The translations under genes and the position numbers were made by a program. Under the pieces are notes generated by a model, which saw only the letters and a program-made list of their open reading frames with translations, was not told the DNA's origin and ran no database searches. Positions 17,405-23,522 of a DNA stretch of 31,915 bases are shown here, in pieces; the first letter of the stretch is position 1, and each line of letters opens with the position of its first letter. Where the stretch lies: NCBI GenBank assembly GCA_001689415.1, contig LUJM01000030.1, forward strand, positions 1-31,915. The letters run 5' to 3'. The DNA is from Bacteroidales bacterium M2. GTDB lineage: Bacteria > Bacteroidota > Bacteroidia > Bacteroidales > Muribaculaceae.

Positions 17405-17770
17405 ATGAATAGGCGTCTAATCTTCACCACATCAACGGAGATAGTCCGTGTACCGCCCGAATCGGTCGTAGTTGTTACAGCCGACGGCAATTACTCTGCC
17501 ATAAAGTTGGCCGACGGTGAGAGCTTTATCCTGACCTTACAGTTGGGACAAATAGAAAGACGCATAGCCGAAATGCTCGACAAAGATGACCACAGGTTTA
17601 TCCGTATCGGTAAGAGCCTGATTGTGAACCGTGATTATATAGCGTTTATCAATCAAGTTCGTCAGAAGTTGATACTGTCGGACTGCCGCAGTTTCCGCTA
17701 CGAAGTATCGGCCTCGAAAGAAGCATTGAAGGCACTTAAGGAACTGATAGAAAAGGAGGAGTCACTATGA
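17405..17770 (+). CDS. LytTR DNA-binding domain protein without receiver domain
   Basis: A 121-residue protein consisting of a LytTR DNA-binding domain alone. Family landmarks are the start of the beta core (EIVRVPPESVVVVTADGNYSAIKLADG, equivalent to the ..I..I.AegNYt.i.. motif), FIRIGKSLIVNRDYI (the conserved F.R.hrS.iVN..yI motif) and a final basic strand. The usual N-terminal response-regulator receiver or membrane segment is missing, so activity must be controlled some other way, perhaps by the co-encoded membrane protein. The start is the only ATG that keeps the whole domain, although it lies about 5 nt from the predicted transcription start. It overlaps the next gene by 4 nt (ATGA). Confidence 0.88.
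   Translation: MNRRLIFTTSTEIVRVPPESVVVVTADGNYSAIKLADGESFILTLQLGQIERRIAEMLDKDDHRFIRIGKSLIVNRDYIAFINQVRQKLILSDCRSFRYEVSASKEALKALKELIEKEESL
17754..17759 (+). promoter_or_regulatory. Shine-Dalgarno sequence AGGAGG
   Basis: A perfect AGGAGG, 7 nt before the ATG at 17767 and inside the end of the LytTR gene. Strong Shine-Dalgarno sequences are rare in Bacteroidetes, so this is unusual; with the ATGA overlap it would favour efficient coupled translation of the downstream gene. Confidence 0.55.
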
Positions 17771-18633
17771 CACTTATACCGAATGACTTGGATGATGATA
17801 AAATCCGCGTTATCTCAGCACACGAACCTGAAGAACCAAAGCGAAACAAGAGATTCCTGCGTGTTTATCTGCCGTTGGCCGCAGCTATATTGGTGCTGAC
17901 GGCATTGGTAGTATATTTTATACTGCCTGAAGATGAAGAATATGAAGGGGAAAGCAAGATTACGGTAAGCGAGGTCGTTTATTATAATAAAACTGTAGAG
18001 CAAGAAGAAATTGCTCCTGCTCTCAAAAGCTTTGTCGAGGTTGTAGATACAGTGATAAATAACAAAGGACTGTTGATTCTTACGCCTGAAAATGCCCGGC
18101 CAAGCTTGGTTGTAGGCCAAGTGCCAAATGACAGCAGTATAGTATTGTTGGCTCAAGCAGCGGATGTGAGAAGCGACAACGGTAAGATTGCAGGTAGTTT
18201 TGTGCTCAATGGCGAGCTTTTAAGCAAAGGTGAAGCCAAGGCCGGATTCTGTTCAATAATAGACGGAGAGCTTGTAATCGGTGTTGCCGATGCCACGCCG
18301 ATGTTCGAACAGTCGTTGACAAAAGGCGGTTATTTCTTCCGTCAGTATCCCTTGGTTGTGGGCGGGCAGATAGTAGAAAATAAGCCCAAGGGAAGGGCTA
18401 TCCGCAAGGCTCTTGCAGAATTTGAAGGGAAATTCTGCGTAATCATCAGTAAGAAAGCGTTGACATTTCATGACTTTTCTCAGACCCTGGTCGATGCCGG
18501 AGTAAGAAATGCGATATATCTTGTTGGTGGCAGTTCGTATGGCGAATATAAGAATTTCGAGGGTGAATCATTTACCATTGGAAAGTCTTGGAATAATGAT
18601 ATAGCCAATGTAAATTATATAGTATGGCGATGA
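17767..18633 (+). CDS. Membrane-anchored phosphodiester-glycosidase-like (NAGPA-type) protein
   Basis: A 288-residue protein with a cytoplasmic basic N-terminus (about 1-30), one membrane helix (about 31-53, VYLPLAAAILVLTALVVYF) and an extracytoplasmic domain. The second half resembles the phosphodiester glycosidase (NAGPA) family: a QYPLVVGGQIVEN segment, then GRAIRKALAEFEGKFCVIIS, then FSQTLVDAGVRNAIYLVGGSS. The family's usual LDGGGS is LVGGSS here, so the aspartate is missing and catalytic activity is doubtful. Coupled by a 4-nt overlap and a Shine-Dalgarno sequence to the LytTR gene, and closed off by a strong terminator. Regulation of the LytTR protein by this partner is inference from gene order. 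Confidence 0.68.
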   Translation: MTLIPNDLDDDKIRVISAHEPEEPKRNKRFLRVYLPLAAAILVLTALVVYFILPEDEEYEGESKITVSEVVYYNKTVEQEEIAPALKSFVEVVDTVINNKGLLILTPENARPSLVVGQVPNDSSIVLLAQAADVRSDNGKIAGSFVLNGELLSKGEAKAGFCSIIDGELVIGVADATPMFEQSLTKGGYFFRQYPLVVGGQIVENKPKGRAIRKALAEFEGKFCVIISKKALTFHDFSQTLVDAGVRNAIYLVGGSSYGEYKNFEGESFTIGKSWNNDIANVNYIVWR

Positions 18634-18673
18634 TGCAATTTTGATTTTGTACAGTATAATAAACACTTCATAC

Positions 18674-18710
18674 AACGCCCGGCAAAATACATTGCCGGGC
18701 GTTTATTTTA
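18674..18710 (+). terminator. Intrinsic terminator after the LytTR operon
   Basis: AACGCCCGGCAA and TTGCCGGGCGTT make a perfect 12-bp stem with a 6-nt loop (AATACA), followed by TTATTTTA. It lies 40 nt past the stop at 18633. Confidence 0.93.
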
Positions 18711-18825
18711 ATCGATATTTGCATCGTAAATCAAACTGAACATAAAATGAAAATAGAACACATCGTAGTTTACCTTCGTGGTCATATCGGTATACATTAT
18801 TGACGGACAATAACAATTAGCAATT

Positions 18826-18975
18826 ATGTTAACACTCTCAACTATTATCTATCTTTTCATGTGCTGGATCAGCAATTGGAATTTACTATGGCCCATAACA
18901 ATGCTTATAGATGGCGGCCTCGGCGATAAAGCAATAGCAATCGGTTGGGCAATCATGTTTGTAAGTGCTCTATGA
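18826..18975 (+). CDS. Small hydrophobic membrane peptide (49 aa)
   Basis: ATG at 18826 to TGA at 18973-18975 encodes 49 residues: two hydrophobic stretches (LTLSTIIYLFMCWI, and AIAIGWAIMFVSAL) joined by NWNLLWPITMLIDGGLGDK. It contains four tryptophans and only two aspartates and one lysine, all in the loop, consistent with a two-helix membrane hairpin. It starts 116 nt after the LytTR operon terminator and ends 24 nt before the next gene, on the same strand, so it is probably the first gene of the small-gene cluster. No homolog is recognised. The composition and position support it as a real gene, but it is short. Confidence 0.55.
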   Translation: MLTLSTIIYLFMCWISNWNLLWPITMLIDGGLGDKAIAIGWAIMFVSAL

Positions 18976-18999
18976 TAACTCCGAAAAACAGTTCATATT

Positions 19000-19410
19000 A
19001 TGAATATCAAGACTCTTATATCAAATCTAATCAATACACTACTCGACGGTTCGTTCGAGCGTGTGAGAATCATCTCTCAGATGAATACAGCGTTCAAAGA
19101 ATATTTTACCACAGGGGAGTTCAACCGGCTTTGCAAAGTATCCATTTCGCAGGGCAATAGTGCTTTTGCACATGAAATGAGTTCTCTTTGGATTCGTAGT
19201 GGTTTCAAAATCACAGTAGAGAACGATAGTAATCTTCGAGAGTCAGAAGTAAATGAAATCGCCGCATACATAACCGATAATATAGCCTTTGTACGTCAAC
19301 TTATGGCAATGGGGTTTGACACACTCACTATCAAGGGTAAGACTACCGGAATTACAAAGAGTTTTGCACTAAAGAAATTTGCTAATCTCAATCAATACTA
19401 CATCAAATAA
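19000..19410 (+). CDS. Unknown protein (136 aa)
   Basis: A 136-residue soluble protein with no recognised family. It appears mostly helical, with one likely hydrophobic surface helix near the N-terminus (IKTLISNLINTLL) and a C-terminal part ending in basic residues (LTIKGKTTGITKSFALKK). No signal peptide, no cysteine cluster, one Cys only. It follows the 49-residue membrane peptide by 24 nt and precedes the J-domain-like gene by 2 nt, so the three look like one transcript. Starts at ATG 19000; a longer overlapping frame exists but has no coding character. Confidence 0.7.
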   Translation: MNIKTLISNLINTLLDGSFERVRIISQMNTAFKEYFTTGEFNRLCKVSISQGNSAFAHEMSSLWIRSGFKITVENDSNLRESEVNEIAAYITDNIAFVRQLMAMGFDTLTIKGKTTGITKSFALKKFANLNQYYIK

Positions 19411-19412
19411 CA

Positions 19413-19664
19413 ATGGGAGTCTTGAAAAGATTACTGAATAGAATACGGTTTCGTAAGACAATAAATAAAGATGAGAGCACAAATGTAGTCGACGGCATTG
19501 TTAAAGCCCGCAAACTATACAAAGAGCTGTGTGTGGCTGCTCATCCGGACAAGCATCCGGGAAAAACGGATATTGCAAAGGAACTAGTTCAGCGCGTTAC
19601 AGCCAATAAGCACAACTATGCTGCGCTCATCGCTCTTAAAAAAGAAATAGAGGAAGCATTATAA
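19413..19664 (+). CDS. Minimal J-domain-like protein (83 aa)
   Basis: An 83-residue protein whose centre carries a helix, then HPDKHPG, then another helix (ARKLYKELCVAAHPDKHPG, followed by DIAKELVQRVTANKHNYAAL). This is the helix II-HPD loop-helix III arrangement of J domains, which stimulate the ATPase of DnaK-type Hsp70s. Helix I is degenerate: the N-terminus is a very basic segment (KRLLNRIRFRKTINK) instead of the usual YxxLGV start. There is no G/F-rich or zinc region, so it is a single truncated J-like domain. The start ATG is 2 nt past the stop of the previous gene. Its stop codon overlaps the inverted repeat that holds the next promoter. Confidence 0.65.
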   Translation: MGVLKRLLNRIRFRKTINKDESTNVVDGIVKARKLYKELCVAAHPDKHPGKTDIAKELVQRVTANKHNYAALIALKKEIEEAL

Positions 19665-19688
19665 GTAACTCTTTTTTGCGAGTTACTT
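19663..19688 (+). promoter_or_regulatory. Inverted repeat AAGTAACTC-N8-GAGTTACTT over the -33 box
   Basis: A perfect 9-bp inverted repeat (19663-19671 and 19680-19688) whose loop TTTTTTGC contains the -33 TTTG of the downstream promoter. No U-run follows, so it looks more like an operator than a terminator. The right half, with its flank, occurs identically over the -33 box of the LytTR promoter, and the left half with downstream sequence recurs at 17240-17250. The LytTR protein is a candidate binder by proximity only. Confidence 0.5.
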
Positions 19689-19705
19689 AATAAGATTTAC
19701 CTTTA
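19675..19705 (+). promoter_or_regulatory. Bacteroidetes-type promoter of the zinc-ribbon gene
   Basis: TTTG (19675-19678), a 19-nt spacer, then TACCTTTA (19698-19705), seven of eight matches to TAnnTTTG. The predicted start is around 19712, leaving a 39-nt AT-rich leader before the ATG at 19751. Confidence 0.6.
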
Positions 19706-19750
19706 CCGACTTTTTGTATTATATAGCGTAAATAAATAAAAAAGCAAAAT

Positions 19751-20014
19751 ATGTCAACTCTTGTAAATTGTCCTTACTGTGGCAGCCTAAACACCACAAA
19801 AACAACAAACGGTAAAATGAGTGATGCGCTTGCAAAAACCGGAGCCGTTGTAGGCGGAGCACTTCTGCAAATGGTTACCGGTGTGCCCGGAATACTTGGA
19901 GCCAATATTGGCTATAGACACACATGGCATCAATACTGTTGTTTGGATTGCCATGAAGCTTTTAAGGTACGCCTTGAAGCAACCGGTAACGTGAAAGAAA
20001 TCAAGAAATATTAG
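19751..20014 (+). CDS. Small zinc-ribbon / glycine-zipper protein (87 aa)
   Basis: An 87-residue protein with a split zinc ribbon, CPYC at residues 7-10 and CCLDC near residue 68, flanking a small, Gly/Ala-rich hydrophobic stretch (AKTGAVVGGALLQMVTGVPGILGANIGY) of the glycine-zipper type. This suggests a ribbon-anchored peptide that packs against or inserts in a membrane, but no family function is known to me. It has its own promoter and is followed by a strong hairpin at 20021-20062, so it is probably monocistronic. Confidence 0.7.
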   Translation: MSTLVNCPYCGSLNTTKTTNGKMSDALAKTGAVVGGALLQMVTGVPGILGANIGYRHTWHQYCCLDCHEAFKVRLEATGNVKEIKKY

Positions 20015-20187
20015 ATATTAGCTTCTCTTGGAAATGTGCTTTTGGCATTTCCAAGCAGAAGCGCGATTTCGCCAAATCTACCGGAACCACGCAGGGCTCA
20101 ACCACAGTAATCCCGACAACTCGCAACGGCATCGAGAGAAGATTCGGTAACGTAGTCAATAACCCTATATTCGGCAAAAAGAAATGA
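19990..20187 (+). pseudogene. C-terminal remnant of an unknown coding sequence
   Basis: A frame open from 19990 to the TGA at 20185-20187 with no ATG, GTG or TTG start. From about 20038 it has coding character: many charged residues, ending in NNPIFGKKK and including DFAKSTGTTQGSTTVIP. Its stop overlaps the ATG of the next gene by 4 nt (ATGA), as in an operon. It therefore looks like the surviving 3' end of a gene whose front was lost, with the break probably near the hairpin at 20021-20062. The original family is not recognised. Confidence 0.5.
20021..20062 (+). terminator. Long hairpin after the zinc-ribbon gene
   Basis: CTTGGAAATG and CATTTCCAAG form a perfect 10-bp stem around TGCTTTTGG, extended by GCTTCT/AGAAGC with one bulged C to 16 bp in all. 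It begins 7 nt past the stop of the zinc-ribbon gene, where a terminator is expected, but lacks a T-run. It also overlaps the start of the remnant coding sequence. Confidence 0.5.
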
Positions 20188-20762
20188 AACATAGCATAAA
20201 ACAAAAAGAGATAGAGGCTTGGCTCAGCAATATTCAGGAACTATCCGAATTTAGTTATCGTTTTTATGATAATCTCGATTTACTTTATGAGCCATGATGT
20301 TGCGCAGATGAATATGGCGATCCACTCTCCCCATATTGCCTACTTCAATTTTGGAAAGCCAAGGGCTATGAACCTTATGAAGTTTTGACATTCGGAATCA
20401 GGGATATTGAAGGTAGATGCGTCGGGCTCGAAATACCATTAGATGGCATTACCGGTCCGAGTGCGGACTATTATGACCAAAAACTAAATAAATATGTAGA
20501 AGTGAAGCTCGACTTGTCTATAATTGATTATATACTGTCGTTAATCGAGCGATTCCCGGACAAATTCTTTCGTGATCATTTGCATGCCGCAATATATTAT
20601 TCTCAGAATAATACAGTAAAAGCTATTGAAGAACTTAGATTAGCAATAGAGTCGGATTATCCATATAATTTTGAGAATTATAAACGTTATTTTCCCCTTG
20701 AATTTAGGGAATCAGATGCTTTTAAAGCGCTTATGAAACAGTCGTTAAAAAGACATATATAA
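20184..20762 (+). pseudogene. Unknown gene interrupted by an in-frame TGA
   Basis: From ATG 20184 a single frame runs to TAA at 20760-20762 (192 codons), broken only by TGA at codon 38 (20295-20297). Both halves look like one protein: YRFYDNLDLLYEP before, and CCADEYGDPLSPYCLLQFWKAKGYEPYE directly after. The second half alone has no ATG near its beginning, only a TTG at 20385. The C-terminus has one TPR-like helix pair (AAIYYSQNNTVKAIEELRLAIE). The ATG overlaps the stop of the preceding remnant. The simplest reading is a nonsense mutation, perhaps from a Trp codon; selenocysteine is much less likely. No family recognised. Confidence 0.65.
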
Positions 20763-20844
20763 CAACTTTCAGCAAATCAAAGCCAAGCAGGTGGAGGCGC
20801 AAAGGAATTGCCGACATGTAGGTCTCACAACAATGGTGGACTAA
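20749..20844 (+). pseudogene. Possible second coding remnant
   Basis: A frame open from 20749 to TAA at 20842-20844, without a start codon, that from 20764 encodes NFQQIKAKQVEAQRNCRHVG with codon use richer in G and C than the AT-rich genes around it. It sits between the TGA-interrupted gene and the next start. It may be a leftover gene end like the one at 19990-20187, but at about 30 codons this could be chance. Confidence 0.25.
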
Positions 20845-20855
20845 AACGAATAGCA

Positions 20856-21659
20856 ATGAAAAATATCAGATGCATTTTACTATTAGCTGTTTGTCTTTTG
20901 GCTGGATTCATAACCGGAAGATTGACAAATAGTAACATTGAACTAAATAGTGATAGCAATAATACTACTAATTCAGTGTCGTTTAATAAGACTTTTAATG
21001 GACTGGACAATTCGAATGCTATTTGGTCCAATGTGGAGAAATCTGAAATAAATAATGCCAAAAGAGATATGATTGCAGCCCGCAATCTGTATATGATCAA
21101 TCAAATAATACTTAATTCTGATAATACCAGGTCTAAATGGCGGTCAGAAAAATACGCTTGGGATCAATTATCAAGTGACATTAATCAATTCATGTCAGCC
21201 AAAATGACTGAACAGTGGGAAACCGGGAAGACGGGTACCGCAGGAAGTTCGTACTGTGATGCTTGTAGAAATAATTTGGAGACGATACGTGCAATACTTT
21301 TAGAATCTTTGTTTAACGGCACGGAATTTTTCATTAATGATAAAAGTATAATTTCCAACCATTCCTACGTTTCGACCCAAGTTTCTCCAGATTATACTGT
21401 TACTGACTTGTCTAATGATGTTTTTCGGTATCTCGATGATTATATATCCAATGAATTTTATGAGTGGAGAGACGAGTCTATATCGCTAATTCAATGGCGA
21501 ACTTCAACATCAGAATTGATAACATCTCTTAAAAATCACCTAAATGACTATATAAAAATATCATTTGATGCTTTTGATTCAGCATATCCGCACAGAGCAG
21601 AAGTCAGACTCAAATGGATATTACAACAAATTCTGCAAATAATTAAAAAAGGAGACTAA
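20856..21659 (+). CDS. Unknown membrane-anchored helical protein (267 aa)
   Basis: A 267-residue protein with an N-terminal membrane anchor or uncleaved signal (MKNIRCILLLAVCLLAGFITG); the Cys in LLAVC lacks a good lipobox. The rest is polar and very Ser/Asn-rich, and largely helical, with one Cys pair (YCDACRNN). AT-rich codon use sets it apart from the core genes. The frame extends upstream to a TTG at 20808, but ATG 20856 places the hydrophobic segment first. The next gene follows after 4 nt. No family recognised. Confidence 0.7.
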   Translation: MKNIRCILLLAVCLLAGFITGRLTNSNIELNSDSNNTTNSVSFNKTFNGLDNSNAIWSNVEKSEINNAKRDMIAARNLYMINQIILNSDNTRSKWRSEKYAWDQLSSDINQFMSAKMTEQWETGKTGTAGSSYCDACRNNLETIRAILLESLFNGTEFFINDKSIISNHSYVSTQVSPDYTVTDLSNDVFRYLDDYISNEFYEWRDESISLIQWRTSTSELITSLKNHLNDYIKISFDAFDSAYPHRAEVRLKWILQQILQIIKKGD

Positions 21660-21663
21660 AATT

Positions 21664-22440
21664 ATGAAAACGAGTTTTTACTTTGTCCTTTGGATTTTGA
21701 TATATCCAATTCTCGGACTGTTCAACAATAGCTTTATCAACAATAATGCCTTTATCGTAGCCTTTGCTATTGTTTGGGGTCTGTCATTGCTTCTCAGCCG
21801 CATCATGCCCGACACTCTGACTTATGAAAAAGCAGCGGAGATAGCGCCCATACTTGAAGATGTTTATACCGGTAATGTCCCAGCATTTATGAAACGTCTT
21901 TCACGAGAGACAAAAATCCAGGCCGTTACAGCTATCTATTTTATAGTTACAACATTCGTAATCGCACTCGCCATATTCAAAGCCGGAGTAAACGATTGGA
22001 TAGCCTTGGCAATTTTCGGATTCTTTGCGTTCGGGGCAATCTCTCGAAGTATCTCTCTCAGCCGAGCCAAATCCGAGCTTAAATCCAATCCAACACCTCA
22101 GCAGTGTATGGAGATTGCCGATGATACGTACAAACTCGACTATACATCCTATTATAATGCGCACAATGGAGTTTCATACGCAGATATATTGCCCCCGAAA
22201 CCAAAACACTATAAAGTTTTCCAAATCCTGTCCATTGTAATCGCCGCTATCGCATCTTTGCTTGGTTTACTCTACATCATTATCGCTGTTTTAACAATGC
22301 TTTTTCATTCGTCATTTGAAGCCGGAGCCGTTGCCGGAATGTGGTTCCTATATGGGTCATTGGCTACATACTTTGGTGTAATAGACTTTATTTCATGCAT
22401 TCACACCAAATACAACACGAAGGCTATTAGCAAAGAATAA
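21664..22440 (+). CDS. Unknown polytopic membrane protein (258 aa)
   Basis: A 258-residue integral membrane protein with about six helices: two near the N-terminus (about 3-20 and 27-46), two in the middle (about 88-110 and 112-130), and two at the C-terminus (about 185-213 and 220-246). Two soluble loops lie between them, one with a conserved-looking TYEKAAEIAPILEDVY helix. The family is not recognised. It starts 4 nt after the preceding membrane-anchored gene, so the two are probably co-expressed and may act together. Confidence 0.72.
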   Translation: MKTSFYFVLWILIYPILGLFNNSFINNNAFIVAFAIVWGLSLLLSRIMPDTLTYEKAAEIAPILEDVYTGNVPAFMKRLSRETKIQAVTAIYFIVTTFVIALAIFKAGVNDWIALAIFGFFAFGAISRSISLSRAKSELKSNPTPQQCMEIADDTYKLDYTSYYNAHNGVSYADILPPKPKHYKVFQILSIVIAAIASLLGLLYIIIAVLTMLFHSSFEAGAVAGMWFLYGSLATYFGVIDFISCIHTKYNTKAISKE

Positions 22441-22466
22441 AATTCTTTACAATCAAGATAAAATAA

Positions 22467-23522
22467 ATGAGAAAATATTATCTGATACTCAGTCTATTGA
22501 TCTCGGTTACACTCCTTTCGTGTACTGAATCAGCATCGTTGAAATGCGATGGGGAAAATAGTATTTACTATTGGCGGACGACTTTTTCGCTAAATGACGC
22601 GGAAAGGGAGTTCTTGCAGAAGCATAGTGTCAATAAGGTATATATGCGATTCTTTGATGTGGATGTTTCGTATGACATGGCCTATGGCGAGAGTGTTGTG
22701 CCCGAGGCGACCATTCTATTCAATGATTCGATTCCAGAGGGAATAGAAATTGTGCCGACTGTGTATATCACAGTCAATGCAATTAGAGAGATGCAGTTGA
22801 AGGAGAAAGAGTATGCCCGTAAAATATTCAATCGTGTGAGTGCAATCTGCAGGCAGAATAATATAGAGTTGAGGGAACTGCAACTCGATTGCGATTGGAC
22901 AAAGCGAACCCGCGATTATTTTTTCAGACTCTGCAAGGAAGTAAAGCAGTGTATGGATTCAACGCAGGTAGTGAGCAGTACCATAAGATTGCACCAATTG
23001 ACACAGACGGCACCGCCTGTCGATAAAGGGGTGCTAATGGTTTATAATACCGGAAATCTTATGGAAATGTCAGCAGATAACTCTATATTTTCGCAAAAAG
23101 ATATAGAGCCGTATCTGAGAGACAACCGGCTTGCCGATTACCCTCTGACTCTTGATGTCGCCTATCCGAGCTACGGCTGGAGTTTGGTGTTTGATCACAG
23201 AGAAGATACGTATAGTTTCAATAGAATTATGCGTAGGACCGACTTCTCGACATTTCCGGAGTTGAAGGAAATCAGTCCGAATCTATATGAGGTAACAACG
23301 AACGTAAACTTCTTGGAATACGAGGACGGTAATGACTATGTGTTTATAGGTGACCGGGTGAGGGTAGAGCGCCCTACCGCTGAGGAAATACTAAAGATAA
23401 AGAGAATGATTGATGCTCAATTAGAGGGTAAAGATCACAATAATATATTATATCATCTTGACGAAGAACAACTTTTACACTACACTGACAATGAAATCTC
23501 TAAAATATATTCTCGTAATTAG
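22467..23522 (+). CDS. Lipoprotein of unknown function, DUF3142-like
   Basis: A 351-residue predicted lipoprotein with signal MRKYYLILSLLISVTLLSC and acceptor C19. The mature domain starts with YYWRTTFSLNDAEREFL, continues with VNKVYMRFFDVD, later ELQLDCDWTKRTRDYFFRL, then SSTIRLHQL and GVLMVYNTGNL. This resembles DUF3142-type putative glycosidase-like barrels (aromatic start, internal QLDYDW-like motif); I hold this with low confidence. It overlaps the next gene by 32 nt, so the two are one unit; such lipoprotein/exported-repeat pairs appear in other Bacteroidales as far as I know, without an assigned role. Confidence 0.6.
   Translation: MRKYYLILSLLISVTLLSCTESASLKCDGENSIYYWRTTFSLNDAEREFLQKHSVNKVYMRFFDVDVSYDMAYGESVVPEATILFNDSIPEGIEIVPTVYITVNAIREMQLKEKEYARKIFNRVSAICRQNNIELRELQLDCDWTKRTRDYFFRLCKEVKQCMDSTQVVSSTIRLHQLTQTAPPVDKGVLMVYNTGNLMEMSADNSIFSQKDIEPYLRDNRLADYPLTLDVAYPSYGWSLVFDHREDTYSFNRIMRRTDFSTFPELKEISPNLYEVTTNVNFLEYEDGNDYVFIGDRVRVERPTAEEILKIKRMIDAQLEGKDHNNILYHLDEEQLLHYTDNEISKIYSRN

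Noticed and set aside
18748..18804. A 17-codon frame (MKIEHIVVYLRGHIG) before the 49-residue peptide
   Set aside because: Too short and without supporting features; no convincing promoter near it (TACCTTCG at 18771 lacks a -33 partner).
20295..20337. Selenocysteine insertion at the in-frame TGA
   Set aside because: A small hairpin follows, but it is weak, and no selenoprotein family is recognisable; a nonsense mutation is simpler. Reported as an alternative only.
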